A stretch of DNA of 64,000 nt from Xiphophorus maculatus (GCF_002775205.1 NC_036461.1:16712015-16776014); one strand, 5' to 3'. Counted from the first letter of the stretch, positions 10,970 to 24,555 are shown. Notes: generated by a model not told the origin, from the letters alone. Numbers and translations: made by a program.

Positions 10970-11740
10970 TTTTTGTCGATGTAAAGTCAGATTTCCAGAG
11001 TTATTTATTGGTAATCCAGACCCGTTCCTTAGTATTAAAACTGGAAATAAACATAATAGAGAAATAATCCAAAGGAATACTATCAGCAAACTTGCTTCAA
11101 TCTTTTTTAGGAACAATCTTTATTCAGATACTGATTTTAAACAATCATGGTTATTGCCAAGAAAGTTTTTTGTCTCAAATAAAGTACGGGAGGTGTCTCT
11201 TAAAATACTACACAGGTGTTGCCCTGTAAATTTAGTACTGAATAAATATATTCCAAATATTCATCCTCTTTGTTCCTTTTGTCACATCGAACAAGAAACA
11301 TTAACCCACCTTTTTTGGGAATGCTCTTTCAGCAAAACGTTTTGGTGTGACTTCAATATTTTCTTTAGTCGGAAATGTAATATATACGTTCCTCTGAAAA
11401 ACATGTTTTCTTTGGTATTTCCAATAATAGTATGTCAAAACTTTCTTATTCTGCTGGCTAAGTTCCACATACATGCCTGTAAATTTGCTAAAAAAAAAAA
11501 AAAAAAAAAAACTCAATGTTCTTAGAGCTTATGTAAGATGTTTTTTGGACTCTTTAAAAATGTGCACCAACTCTAAAGCTATAAAACTTATAACATTAAG
11601 TGACAAATTTGATTTGTAAACTGTTATTTCTTTATTTTTTCTCATGGAATCCTGTGGATTTGTTACCCCAGCACCTCGAGCAAACTGCTGTCTGCAATTG
11701 TATATTCTTTATTTGTAAACAAAGTTGTTTGTTTTTTTAA
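10970..11740 (+). mobile_element. L1-like LINE, ORF2 C-terminal remnant
   Basis: The frame from about 10974 to 11490 encodes the post-reverse-transcriptase end of an L1-type ORF2: FVSNKVREVSLKILHRCCP, then C-S-F-C-x(7)-L-T-H-L-F-W-E-C, a zf-RVT-like C..C..H..C arrangement. An A-run at 11491-11510 breaks the frame. Past it, another frame reads LRAYVRCFLDSLKMCTNS and ends at TAA near 11620, as such tails do. The 5' part is missing, so it is a dead, 5'-truncated insertion. Confidence 0.75.
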
Positions 11741-11924
11741 AAAGAAGCTGTAGCTAAAGGCAAGGGCTGACGTGGATGTGACACATATTTTAGTCAAATT
11801 ATTAAAACCTTTTTTAAAGTCTGATGTTAAAGTATCACTTCAAATTCCAAGATAACTTTGCAACAAAAATAAATAAAAAATAAGGTAAATAGAAGTGTAA
11901 CTAAGAAATAACTGTCATTCATTT

Positions 11925-12040
11925 TCATGTTTTTATTTTCATGTTTTAATTTTGTTTTTGTTTTTTTGTCAAAGCCAGAAGGAGCCATGACAAGGAGGTT
12001 AAAGTGCCGCGGGTTGTGGACCCCTGACCTAATCAAATTA
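11925..12040. mobile_element. hAT-type terminal fragment
   Basis: The string gccgcgggttgtggacccctgacct (about 12005-12030) and the upstream agccagaaggagccatgac resemble the end of a widespread fish hAT non-autonomous element. Only one end is seen; boundaries are approximate. Confidence 0.5.
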
Positions 12041-12584
12041 CAAAACATCATTTTCTCTTGGATTTTTTAAGAATAGTTCCAAAAGAGAACATTTCCAGCG
12101 AGCATTCTCTGCTGATGGTAGGGATCATAAAATGAATGGACAAACTGGTTTCCAGTCTACACAGAGGTAACAGTCGTTTAAATAATGTTACAACAAAGGT
12201 GGAGGGAATGCCTTCTCTGAAAACCCCAACATTTTAGACCTTGAAGAAATTAGCTCCACAAAATGAAGACCACAATGGGTTTCACTCCGTTCAGCTAAAA
12301 CCATGAAACTGTGGTTCTCACATTCTCGCCGAAATTGTACTTTACCAGATTGGAAAAAACATTGTGCAGTCCGACGAGTTTCCATTTCAGCTGCAACAAT
12401 CTGATTATAGGCTCTTAAATAGCATTAAGGCACGTCGTGCCTCAAATTAATGGTTCTGGAAGGTGATGGTATAATAGTGTGGGAGATACTTGTATATTTT
12501 GCGCCCACTTGTACCAACTAAAGCATTATTTATATGCCACAACTTACCTGGGCATTCTTACTGACTATATTCCTTTTTCTCCCC

Positions 12585-12870
12585 ACAGTGTAACTATCTC
12601 TTGATGGCTGCTTCCGGCAGGATAATTCTCCATAGCACACAATTGGTCTGAAAATGTTTTCTTAACGATGATAATGAGTTCACAGTTCGCAGATCACTTG
12701 TGGGATACAGTGGTAAGAGTCCAGTTGCAGCCAACAAACCTGCAGCAACTTCATGATGTCATATCAATTTAGTTTCTGTGCAATGAAGAATTAAGGCGGT
12801 TTTCGAAGGGATGCTTCGAAAACCACTTTTCTTTCTTAGGTGAAGTGTACCTAATAAAGTGGTCAGAACA
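12585..12870 (+). mobile_element. Tc1-like transposon, 3' fragment
   Basis: The order gatggctgcttccggcagga, aacgatgataatgagttcac, acaaacctgcagcaactt, gaagaattaaggcggtt and gtgtacctaataaagtgg matches the remembered 3' end of a common fish Tc1-type transposase and its terminus. Stops and indels break the frame throughout. Confidence 0.7.
12798..12824. repeat. Perfect hairpin, 11-bp arms, 5-nt loop
   Basis: GGTTTTCGAAG (12798-12808), loop ggatg, CTTCGAAAACC (12814-12824). It lies in the Tc1 fragment where related copies have unpaired sequence. Confidence 0.8.
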
Positions 12871-13942
12871 TTCACCAGTGTTAACATAGCAATGTTTTCC
12901 CAACTGAATAAATGTTAAATAAATAGGTGGTTTTCTCCACTTTACAGTTTGAGACTATGTTGGAAAATAGTCTAGGAAATCTTTTGAAAGCAATTCTGGA
13001 TGATAGAAAGACTTGAGAAAAGGAATCTGTGTGTCATCGATGTCTTTTTTTGATTAAATCAGGTGTTTGTACGGTTTAGTTAAAAATATTTCTCTACCAT
13101 AACATTTTCCTTGAATGTGAAATCAACATAATTAAAGCCCTGGCAGCGTAAGGGAGCGAGCATCCACCACCACTTGGGAGCATTATCAGCGAAACTCTTT
13201 GCCTCATGTGGTGTTTGACTTGACTGATTACAGAGCATGTACTGCATTAGGTTACTGTTACTGTAGCCTGGGAAAGTGGGTAAACTAAGAAGATGCATAA
13301 TTAGACATTTAGCGCCAATCCACCCCACAGATGAACACACCCTTCACCACAACAGATAGGCCAAGGAGCTAAAAATGTCCCAACGCCCACCAAGGATGGA
13401 GTCTGAGACACCATGTGACAGCCATCAAGCTCTGAACCTACTGTAACCCACACAATAAAAGCTTATGGAGGCATTTAATCCAGCACTAACCTGAAAAGAC
13501 CTCATTCATGCTGCCGCTCTTGCGATCATAAACTTAGATGTAGCAATCAAAGCTCCAATCAGAGCACAGACAAATTAGAGGTACATTGTGCCGAGGCATA
13601 GGATTTCTGACATTGCAGAATAAAAGCACTAAAAGAAAGATATTTTAAGGATTTGTAAACTTTAATTACTGAGGGAACACAGAAGAATTGGAAACGTTTT
13701 TACCCAACATGAAGCTTCACAACATAAAGCAGCTTGCCCTGCACTTTGTGGTCTGACACTCCAACACATATGTATACTTAAGAGGATTTAAGCAGCTAGA
13801 AGGCAATTTTCAAAGGGTGCAAAATGCTCTCTCAATACGCACATGGGGGAAAAAAACATGAAACTTTAGGTATTTATTTGTGCAACTTCTATTTTTATGA
13901 CAGCTCTCAGCTGCCAAGGACAAATTTGCTATACTCTAAGGC
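12871..13942. other. Intergenic DNA, nothing recognised
   Basis: No supported gene. A minus frame at 13080-13340 has no recognisable domain. Confidence 0.5.
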
Positions 13943-14110
13943 AGGGAACCCCAACCCTGGTCCTCAGGGTCCAATGTCCAACCTTGAGTTAAAGCTGTGA
14001 CATTCAATGCTGAATGTCACAGCTGATTCAAATGATTGCATTACCTCCTTTGCATGCCTTCAGCAGCTGCAGAAGCCTGTTAGCCACCCATTCATTTTTA
14101 AATGTTATTC
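13943..14110. mobile_element. Non-autonomous repeat fragment, hAT-like
   Basis: The left end agggaaccccaaccctggtcctcagggtcc and the inner agctgcagaagcctgttagccacccattcattt match one half of a dispersed fish repeat whose ends read gttccccaaccctggtcctc. The opposite half is missing. Confidence 0.55.
13993..14024. repeat. Perfect hairpin, 14-bp arms, 4-nt loop
   Basis: AGCTGTGACATTCA (13993-14006), loop atgc, TGAATGTCACAGCT (14011-14024), inside the hAT-like fragment. Confidence 0.85.
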
Positions 14111-14271
14111 TATGTCACTAAAACTTCCACAATTTACTACAAAATGTCCAAATCGAAAAGTCTTCTTACTAAAGATGATGTCAGAAAGTATTTAGTATCA
14201 TGCTGAGTTTTAAACTCAATTTAACTGTAATTTAATGCTGACCTATTTTATTAGATTGTCAGACAGGCACA

Positions 14272-14490
14272 ATTATCCATCCATCCAACGAGCCAGTTAT
14301 GCATTTATTTATTATCTTCCCCTTAGGAGCAGCAGCCTAAGCAGAGAATCCCAGACTTCCCTCTCCAGGCCAGCACTTGCAGGGGAATCCTAAGGCGTTC
14401 CAAGGCCAGTCGGGAAGCAGAGCCCCTCCGATGTGTCCTGGTTCTTCCTCTGGGTCTCCTCCTGATGGGACGGGCCCAGAAACCCTGCAG
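14272..14490 (-). mobile_element. Rex3/RTE-like LINE 3' tail
   Basis: Read on the minus strand, this is the C-terminal part of an RTE-type reverse transcriptase followed by TGGATGGAT-type tail repeats (plus strand: tatccatccatcc). Hallmarks on the plus strand are cccagacttccctctccagg, ggcgttccaaggccagtcgg and tctcctcctgatgggacggg. It is a 5'-truncated copy of about 220 bp. Family assignment is from memory. Confidence 0.7.
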
Positions 14491-17039
14491 AAAAAAAAAA
14501 TATTTATTGCATTTTATCCATGATCTTGTTCTTTTGTTTGCTTTCCAGAGCTCGTGACGAGGCTTCAGCCAGTAAAACTGAGAGCTTCACCTTTTGACTC
14601 AGCTCTCTCTTCATCACAACAGACCAGTACAGAACCCACATGACTGCAGAAGCTACCTATTAATTCCCATTTCATTTTTTTCCCTCATTTGTGAACAAAA
14701 CTCCATAATACTTAATTACTCTTCTTAAGGCTGGACCCGATCCTGAAATCCCCAAAATGAATCAACCTCAGTACCTTGTCTGCCCCAGAGATTGACTCCC
14801 TTAAGGTTTTGAAGAGACTAAGAGCCACATTTGCGGAGTTTAATTTTAACTGTGTGAAAAATATTTATTTGACATGTTTTACTGTGAGCTAACCCGTGAT
14901 GTGCGGTGAGGTTCATAGCCAATCCCTCTGTAGTTGGAGCACACACCGTGGTCCCCTTATTGAAATTTTCTGAAAATAAAAAGAAAAGAAGAAAAAAAAG
15001 CACTTTTAAGTGCAATTAAACACAGACATGAGCTTCCTACTTTCACTTAAGTTGATTTGATAGTGAAACATTTGATTAATTTAATGAGATGTTTTTACAG
15101 CTGCAGAGGTAATTTGGTACTTAAGTATAAGACCTGAATTTCTTTCCTCCACCGCTCCCTAGTCTGGTCTGGTGCTGTGATGCTAACTTTATCTGTGATG
15201 GATCATTTGCTGATGGATGTTTTCACTAAGCTTTCAGCATGTGTTCCAACCCTGTGGGTCCAGATATAGCCTTAAATCAGAGAGTAATCATCACTGCGGT
15301 GGCGTGGATCAGAGCATCCTAAATAAAGCTGCGTTGCTTCTCATTGTCTAAACACTGGAAACCACTTTGAGCTCTATAACATAACCTTGTGTAGCGCTAA
15401 ACACATTGGTGAACAAAGCAACAAGACCATAGCAACAGCTGCTGTTACATGAGCCAGAAAACGCATTTCCCTCAAAGCCCATAAACTCCTGGGGAAGTAC
15501 GTCTGAACGCTGTGTTTAGTGACAGCAAATATTGCACAGCAAAAATGTTGTAAATGACAGAGCAAAGAGCACACATATATAAATACAAGACTGTTTTAAA
15601 TGCATTTACCAAATTTAGAGGAATGACCCTGATTTTTTTTTTTTTTTAAATATGCAGTCTATTTTTAAACATAAGAGTAGAGTAAAATAATTTGTGTTTC
15701 TCTTAGATGAAACAAGACTAAAAATTGTCTTGCGGATAAGGTCTGATTTAAAAATGGCTTTGTGAAACTTTGAATGAGTGCAAAAAGCGTTAATTTTTTC
15801 TACCCCCAGGGAAATAATAAACACGAACATTTTATTGCTCCTGTGCTTCTTTGAACTGTAAGCATAACATTTCTGAGCTCATTCTCTACGCTCTCTGTAT
15901 AGTCTGGCACAGTCTGGTGAGACCTGGCTTTTTAACACTTTAAAAAGTCCCTCCCCGGTTCATAATGTCAGGCTTTGGCACATTTCCGACCTTTAATTTG
16001 GAGAGGGTGTTTCACAGTCGTGAAACTTACATAGATAATAGTGGATGAAAGTATAACTTCCAGAGCCTGCATTTGTGCAGGCATGGAATATAATTAGCTT
16101 AATTTCTATGAACTAAACTGCTAGTCTGTGACGTAAATGGTGGATGAAACTAAGGGTACTTCACACCAAAACTACAAAGTGAAAGTGAAGAGATTAAAAT
16201 AAGTGCCCTGACGTGGAACTGCTTTATGATAAAGATCTTATAGTGATGGAAAGAAAAAAATGTGCAGCACTGCTGCAACAGTTGGTTGATTTTTTAAAAA
16301 GGCTCAATTTTCCTTATCCTTTCCTGTGTTGCAGCGTATGAGCAGGTAGGGGAGTAAACGTACACCAAGAATAAGGATTCATATATGAAATAGCTTGATT
16401 TTATAATGTTTTAGAACATAAAATAATTGATAGTAAAGATTATACTGGAGATTTAGTTTGATTATTTTAAATTAATTAAGGACAATTAGGTAAAGTCAAT
16501 GCATGGATAAATTACACAGCAACAAAACTATCAGAAAATGCTCAAGGTTGTCAGGAATTTTGTTGTGGTGAATTTTAGGAAAAGCCTAAACTGATATTTG
16601 AGAAATAGATGTTTACTCCTTCTCTATTCCTCTATCATCACCATAGCTAAATTAGAACGCCTACCTTTCCTTAAATAGCAGACAGCAGTGATAACTGGGA
16701 CTCCACACTTTTGATTTAATGTTGCATTTTAAAGTGGCTTGTAGCTCTGCACAGGTGTTCTGCACATACGCCTTCTGCATATGTTCAGCTTTAAAAGAAC
16801 ACTGATTCATGAGAGGACATCTAAAAAAAAAAGAAAGCCGTTTCTCTGTCTGAGTCAAGCTGGTTGGTAGATTGACTGCAACACTGGATCTGGGCACAGC
16901 AGGATTTTCTTATGTTTCATTTCTGAATGCTTTTTGTTTGTCAGAGTAGGGTTTCCATAAATTTTCAACAAAGCTGAAGTCAGAGCCATTCAGAAACATA
17001 AAACCAGTCTGTTTTGTGTGTTTTTAGATGACTGATTTG
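14491..17039. other. Intergenic DNA, nothing recognised
   Basis: Contains T/A runs (15633-15648) and small frames without domains on both strands. No gene or RNA was supported. Confidence 0.5.
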
Positions 17040-17345
17040 TGGGTATGGACTGTATCCAAGTATCAACCAGCTGACCCAAAGCTGTTGCCCTTAGATGAAG
17101 GAGCATTGGTTAAGATGTCTAAGAACAACCCAGACACCACTAACTCTCAATCATCAGAACACTAGCTTTACAAAATCAAAGACCAGCGTACCAGCTATCA
17201 AACGCGGTGGTAGCATCAGCTGCAAACAACTGAGACCAATGTTTGGATGCATTTCAAAAAGTGGTGAAATAATCAAGATGAAAGACTTCCTCCAAATTCT
17301 TGCAGGATGATTTATACTTGCAAACAACAGGATGTTCCAGCAGCT
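17040..17345 (+). mobile_element. Tc1-like transposase fragment
   Basis: The stretch taccagctatcaaacgcggtggtagcatcagc followed by tttggatgcatttc corresponds to the conserved K-x-G-G-G-S-I ... G-C-F block in the middle of Tc1 transposases. The 71-codon frame at 17095-17310 covers it but is rearranged and lacks the rest. Dead fragment. Confidence 0.6.
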
Positions 17346-19044
17346 TGAAAAGCTTACAGTTTAGCTTCTGGCATTCCTGAACCTCAGTCCTACTATGACT
17401 ACAATTAGTCCTACAGTACTCAGTCCTACAATTTATGGACGGTGCTTTAAAGCAGGATTTTTGGCATGAAACTTATCAATTTAAGCTAATTATATCATTT
17501 CTGTCAAAAATGTGGTGAAACATCCAGCCAGAGTTAAGCTAGATGCTTGTTAATGGATACAGAACTTGTATAGTTTCTCTACAATTTGTTAGAGGGACAC
17601 TTGATAAGTAGTACTAGGAATAAAGGTATATATTTGAGCCTGCATTTATAATTTTGACATTGCGCGTTTTACACAAAATCCAAAATAAATTCCAATTTGT
17701 CTACCCAAATTGAGTTTTTTAAATAAAGTTGTTGAGTTGTTAAATTTCATTCCACGCTGAAAAAAGAAGAAATCCCATTTCTGTCAAGTGATGGTTAGTA
17801 ATTAAAATAATAAAAACGCTAAAAGAATGAAATTTATGTCTAGTAAACTTATCATTTAAATCATTATTGTGCGCAGAGAGCAAAACAAACAGCTTTGAGT
17901 CCACATACAACCATGCATTGCTCAGCAGTAGCTGGATCGGCGCACCAAATTAGACGCAGACAGAAGCAAAGTCTCCTTGGAAAGAGGGTTTCTATTTTTG
18001 AGAAAACATGTTTGATCAAATGTCTTGTTCCTTTTTACAGAGCCATTTAAATCCCCATGCAGGATTTTCCAGACACTGTTCACCTGTCTGCCTCGGATAT
18101 GATGGGATTTAGAACCACAGCTCCATCCGCGTGCTGCTGCAATCTAACCAGAAAGCGACTAGACCAACGTAAACACAGCAGCAGCAAAAAGGGCACCGGT
18201 ATTAGGGCTGTAATTCTCTCTTCCTCTACCACATAACCTCAAATGTCCATATTTGGAGAATTTGTTTGAAATATGGATCTCCAAATAGCTGGAAAAGCCA
18301 GTTGGAAAGTCTTTAAAGTCTTGTATGTGCCATTCATCCAAGTCAGCAGTCCACTTTGAGTCATACAGACTCAAATGTCCAGCTGTAGCTTCAAGCTACA
18401 GAGGCAGGCATGTACTTAAAGGTTTTAGTTGCGTCTCAAATGCTCATAACCTTTGAAAATGGTATTTACAGTAGCTCCTGCAGCCAGGAGGAAAAGTGGA
18501 GACTTACAACTGGAGTTACAGAAGAGATTAACAGAGACTCACTGACGGGAAACAAGGTCAGCGACCAAAAATATACATCAGGCCTGTCCTCAAACATATT
18601 CCTGTTTGCTGTCGTTGCAGTTAAATCTATACATGCGGCAAATGGAGGAGGGAGCTCTGGGAAGAGTATTATAATTATTTCGTTAAGAGGAAGGGAGCGT
18701 TTTACATGTGGATCAGGCCAGTTAACAGGTTTGCAGCCGTGGTCAGCAAAGACAGCTGCAGTGTGCTGAAATTACAGAGTACAATGATTCATTTTCTTTC
18801 TGTGTTTGAGACCATTCGGCCGTGCTAGGGTTTGGACGAGCTCCCCCTGTAAAAACAGGCTTTCCTCAGCAAAAACTGTTAGCTCATCAAAGAAAACAAA
18901 CTCTTTGTTCTGCTTAGCAACACGGGCAGACCACCTCGAAGATTCATTGTTCTGAGGGAAATCAAGGCCAGTTGCCAGTTTTATAGACGAATAAATACCT
19001 AAACCCCACAGAAAACCCTGGAGTTTTATGCTAAGAAATATAAA
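17346..19044. other. Intergenic DNA, nothing recognised
   Basis: No domain in the 119-codon frame at 18410-18769 (+). A near-palindrome CTGTAGCTT-c-AAGCTACAG is at 18383-18401. Confidence 0.5.
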
Positions 19045-20020
19045 GGGGGGGAGAGAAAATAAGTATTGGACACATTATTTGTCTATGAACGTTCTTCTGT
19101 ACAAATAGATTTGTAGTAAGCCTATAAACAAGAAATCTACACCAAATAACTACGTAACAAACCCACACATACAGATGAATCAGAATTAATTAATTTGTAA
19201 ATTAAGTTATTTATCTTAGTAAAAAATGCCACTTGAGGTAAGAATTAAACATATATACAAATTTATTATTTTATTTAAAGCTTTTTGGGGGTAATTAGAG
19301 CTAAAGGACATCTCCTGTGTCTTGAAAAAAGTGACAAGGGCAATTCAGGTGTAATTTTTAGACATTCTTCCACACAAATATTCTTTATATCCTGAATATC
19401 TGGGGTCCTGAAGTTCTTCTTGACTCTCTTTGCCACAGTTTTGCAAACTCTGAAACAAACTAAGACTTTCATTCGCTTTGTTTTTGACCTGGTTGTTGTC
19501 TCGTTTCTCCGTTATGTCCCCCTTTTGTTTCATTTTCAGGAATGCCATATTTTATTTCTCCTTCCTTAACTTATGTAAAGTCTGGCAGTGTTGCAGCTCC
19601 AAACCATGATGTTCCAACCTCAGAACTTCCCTGTTGGAATGGTGCTTTAGTGGTGAAGTGTAGTGACATATTTCCTCCACGCTATATGCAGAAACAATCA
19701 AAACTGTAAAGTTTGATCCAATATGACCAAGTTGTATTCTTCCAGAATTTCATTGGTTTGACCAAATGTTTTGGAGCAAATTTTAAGCAAGCTTAAACTT
19801 TATGTTTCTCAACAGTGTAGTGAGGTGAAGGGAGCACTCCTAGAGACCATAGTGGTTGCATTATGTTTCCAGCTGTTTCAGAGCTTAAGAAATGTTTATG
19901 TAACCAAAACTATCTGTATGCTTAACAGCATTATATACTGATAATGACCAGCCTTTTGACAAGTCATAAATTAGGACTAAATCAGCCAATAATCTTTTGA
20001 ACCAATGGGGGCAAGATTAC
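19045..20020 (-). mobile_element. Tc1-like transposon remnant
   Basis: The left part gggggagagaaaataagtattggacac resembles the terminus of a fish Tc1 type whose end reads gaaaataagtatttgacacc. Inside, aaccatgatgttccaacctc resembles the reverse of the catalytic-region motif. Frames at 19275-19548 (-) are debris. The right boundary is uncertain. Confidence 0.5.
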
Positions 20021-23000
20021 TTTCTCAATATTGAACAATTATACCTGGTTTCCTGGCTTTATGTACCTTTTCTAAGCTTTTCTTGGTGTGTGTTTTACTT
20101 TATTACACATAGCCCACCTTCTTTTAAAGACTCACCGTAGGTCTCAGGTACCATTATGTATTTTTTTTTTTAAATTGTATAAAAAGAACAGTAGTTTGAA
20201 ATATTTTCTGATTTTCTAGTGACATGTATCTTTTCCTGTTTATTTGTAAAAACAAACTAATCTGTTTGGAAAATTATCACATAAAATGTGATATGTTGGC
20301 AGCTTTAAGTGTGCAGAGCCACATTAACTTCTTTACTTCGCTTAGGTGTGTCTTACTAAGAGGTTGGATGGATCAAAATGTTTTCATTGTGCAAAGGTAT
20401 CAGTCAGAAGAGGGGTACAAAAGATTCCCCAGTATAAGATTACCATGGTGTAGGGAAAGTAATCAGAATTATCTAGAGATATATCAGGAAACTGGAAATT
20501 TATTGAAAAGGAAAAGTGGAAACTGGTCATGCCAGTTGCTGTGACAACAGTCTCTAGTATTTTCCATATGTCTGGGTAGGGGAGTAGGGCTGCAAAATAC
20601 AACCATTTTCTTCCACTCAAAACATCCAGGCCAGAATAAATCCCAAACCTTGTAAGAACATGTGTTATGCTCTGATTAGCCCAAACGTAAACCCCATGAT
20701 TTATGCTTGTTGTCATTTTTTACATCACAAAAACATAAAAATAGTGGTGTACGAACTTTAAATGTTGATTTATTTGTTAATGCTGAATACTGGGGTTGGA
20801 AATAACATGGTGTTAATTCCATCTCATTAGAAATACACTTATGTAGAGAATCCTTCAAATGTTTAATACTTATTCTCCTTCCTGGTTTTTTTTTTTTTTC
20901 ATTCTGTTGTCTTGGTGACTTAACAAAATAAATCCTTGTATTTTGGGAACAAGAACATGAAGTTGTTACAGGTGAAAAATTTCCAAAGGTTCCCACATCC
21001 TGAACTCTTGGCTGCTGAAAACCAAAGTTTTGAACACTTCATTTAACATAAACGCAGATCTAAAAGCTCCTTTAGAGATAAGTTAAAGCATAGCCTTCTG
21101 AAGCTCGACAAAGTTTAAATTACAGGTAATTTCATGGCATTGTTCAGAATTACAAACACAGTTCAGTTATTGTTTCCAAAACCTTTCTGAATAAATGCTT
21201 GTTAAAAGCATCAGTTAAATTTAGTACTGGAGGTGTGTTGCATTTCAGACTTGTTTTATCTGAATGTCAGGTAGAGTCCCAGACTTGTGGCCAGGCAGTC
21301 TTAATGTTCGACGGCTCGCATTTCGGTGGGTAATCAGAAGGTGCACTGATTGGAAGAAATACCCTAAATCCATGCAGTGTGAGATAGCTTTCCATTTCCA
21401 CAATTACATGCCGCATGAGGCTCTGAATAAATTCCCCAAACACAAATGTGTTTGGACTCAATATCTAACGTCGGCAATTCTCCTTAAAATATCCTAAAAG
21501 TATGAAGTCTGGCCATGTAAAGGCCTTGAGCAAACATGAAGGGAAGCCAGCTACCAACGTGCAAACTATGTGGAATGAAGCTCCAGTTTGTTTTTCTTCC
21601 TTTTGATTTATTCTTAGATGAGCTTGCATCTGTATTTTACCAGTAACAAACTCCAAAACAAGTGCTGTATAAATGAACGTTCTGAAACAGCAGATGTTGG
21701 TTTCTGTCATGACTTTAGATTTAAGCTCCACATATGTAGTCTACTGCCTAAATAACTTATATGTCAAATTTAAAAGACTTCATATTTTGTTTCCTGGTTA
21801 TAGCAGATGAACTTTGATGAAGCAGTTTATGTTTTTTCCTGGTTGCACATGCAAAATCTGAACAAACAGAAAAGCACTAGCCAAGCACATCCAGAGTAAA
21901 AAGACGGGAAAAGACCTGGGTTTTAACATGCATCTGCTTCAGTCTATTTGAATTCAGGGTCTGTTAGCAGTCTAAATATTGATTGAGAATTAAACACTTT
22001 CATTGTGGTCATGAATATCTGGGTACTTTTGAGTCTGTTACCAATTAACTGTTTCCAATAATTGCAGCTCCTTAAATATTTGATTTCCTTGCTTTGAACC
22101 CGGATCAGTAATTTTCTTTCTCTAGTGTTGAGGGTATTTCTTAGCCCTGTATAGAGGTAGATCCCATTAGTCAGATGTCAGCAAAAGAAAATTAATTAAA
22201 ATGGTTGCCAGTGCTGTGACAGGTTGCTATGGGAGTTAGAAGAATGACAAACAAGATTCCTTGGACATTTATAAAAACATCCTGTCTCACAGTGTCCCCT
22301 TCCTTAATAATCTGGGTACAGATGTCTGCGCATCTACAAACAGAAAGACAGATAAACAAAAGCCTGACATGCTTTTAAAATGTCATACAGTGGGAAAAAA
22401 ATGTATTTGTACTGCAGAAAATGTCGTTTTGTATGTCCTAATTCACAAAATACAGTTTACCTTTCATCTACATGTGTGTTTTTTTTTTATTCTTTCTATT
22501 TCAGACCTAATTTTGATGTGTGTTATAAATCATTAGTCTGATATGGCAACAAATTCTCCAATGAGCCGAGTGCCTTATACTCAGATATTAGTGGAGCAGG
22601 GACGCAGATTTAAACCTGCAGGTATCTTTTGTCCCTGTGGGTTGAAGATGAGCCACAATATTTTCTAATTAGTTTTTTAAAAATTGTTGAAGTGATTGTC
22701 ATTGGAGCTCTTACAGAACAAAAAGTTGTTGTGAAATCACATAACACATAAGGTAAATGTGGAATCGGGATGTCTGTATAGTTAGTTTGTATGTGATCAA
22801 CTGTGATGACTTGGAATGTCACGAATAATTTATCACCCATTACAAATTCATGATCACACAAGAGTTTTTACATGAGAATTATGTTTTGTTTTTTATCACT
22901 AAAAGCTCTAAGGCAGCATGACATGTATTACCATGAAGACGGCATGTGATCTTTTGATCAGAACTGTACGTATTGTAACATTTATTGCAATTTATTCAAT

Positions 23001-23589
23001 AAAATTTTTGTGTGTTAGCCTGAAGACTCTCCACGTACCTGACACTTGAGCCCCAACTAAACAAGGTGCATCCTTTTATAAAAAGATGGATCCAAAAGGA
23101 AGAGGACGTGAGCAGCACTCAGAGTGAACGAAAGTATCTTGCAGACATTACTGCTTCTATATTTTTAGTGGTACAAAGTGGACAGGATGATATTGTTTAA
23201 GTATATTATTTAAAGTAGGAGGATTCTCATTCAAGCACAGTTGATCCTACTGTTTCAACCTGCAGTTGGAGCATCTACCCACACACAACGTTCATCAGCC
23301 AGCAAAATAAACCTCCACACCACACCGGACTGAGCCTCAGTCCCAACAATGTCTCGGACAGACCGTGCATTAAACTCCATCTGACTTCCTCTAGCCGTGT
23401 CTTTATATACAAAAGTCACACTCTAAGATATGTGAAGTGTGTGGGCCTTAACTAACAGTTTGCCTCCTGCACTTATTTTGAGACAGACATGGCTTGCACC
23501 AAATATAGTGCACACAAGCGAGACTTGTCTTGGCTCTCCACAGGTCATTATGGTTCAGAGCTGGCTGTGCTCACAAGTGACTTAGGTGG
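20021..23589. other. Intergenic DNA, nothing firm
   Basis: Several 60-110 codon frames on both strands (20224-20544 +, 20384-20716 -, 20676-20996 -) lack recognisable domains. A short Tc1-like scrap, catacagtgggaaaaaaatg, is at about 22384. Confidence 0.5.
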
Positions 23590-24555
23590 GATCATGTTGT
23601 GGAAACAGTGTTTCTAGGTTTTCAATTTGCGTTTGAGGCACAGAAACTGTCATTATTCGTTCCACATCATCCCACCCCGTCAGCATCTCCAGTCAGAATT
23701 AACGGCAAACTTTCTGATGAATCACTGAAAAAACTATTCAACTCTTTAATCGGTCGTCTGAAAACAGAAAGATCTCGCCACAACTGCAAACCCAAAAAGA
23801 CATGGTCGTCTGAAACTGACAGGCAGGGCAACAACAGCACTAATAAAAGAGGCAGCCATGATTTTAATGGAAACCTTGGAGAGTCTGCAGAGATCCACAG
23901 CTCAGGTGGGAGAACTGATGGAACACCACCAATCTGGCCTTAATGAATGACTGGCAAGAATAGAGCAATTGTTGAATTAAAGACCTAAGAAGTCATACTT
24001 GCAGTTTGTCACATGCTTTATAGCAGAGACAGCAAAAGTGTACAGAAAGTGTTCTGGTCTGATGAGAGTTTTTATCCAGTCGGAGGCCGAAAAAAGACTA
24101 CGGACAAGGGTGGAGTATCTGTTTCCAGCAGGAAAATTACCCTAGACATACAACCAGAGTTACAATTAATTACTAGTATGTGCTTGAAAAAGCCCAATTA
24201 AATTTCAGGCCTAAATATAACTGAGAATCTGTGGCAAGACATATATAGTTATATTCCCAGATGCTCTCTATTCAAACTGGCTGAACAGAGATTTATAGCA
24301 AAGAACAATTTGCAAAACTCCGTCAAAATGCTCAAAGCTGATAGAGACGTACCTCAAAAGATCAGCCACTGTAGCTGGAGTGGAAGTTGGTTCCACAAAG
24401 TATTGAGTGGAAAACAAAGACGTCATTTCCATGCTACCTTGTGTTGGACAATAACGTAAAACCTTAATGAAACACATTGAAGTTTGTGCATGTAACAGGA
24501 CAAACTGTGAAATCAATTAAGGAGTGTGAATACTTTTGTAAGGCACCGTAAACCA
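23590..24555 (+). mobile_element. Tc1-like transposon, decayed
   Basis: In order on the plus strand: ctgacaggcagggcaacaac, cagagatccacagctcaggtgg (the L-Q-R-S-T-A-Q-V-G block), tggtctgatgagag (catalytic W-S-D-E), gaatctgtggcaagac, gttggttccacaaagtattg, and the terminus gtgaatacttttgtaaggcacc at about 24526-24547. The transposase is split among frames (23599-23943, 24013-24201) with stops. The left terminus was not pinned down. Confidence 0.75.
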
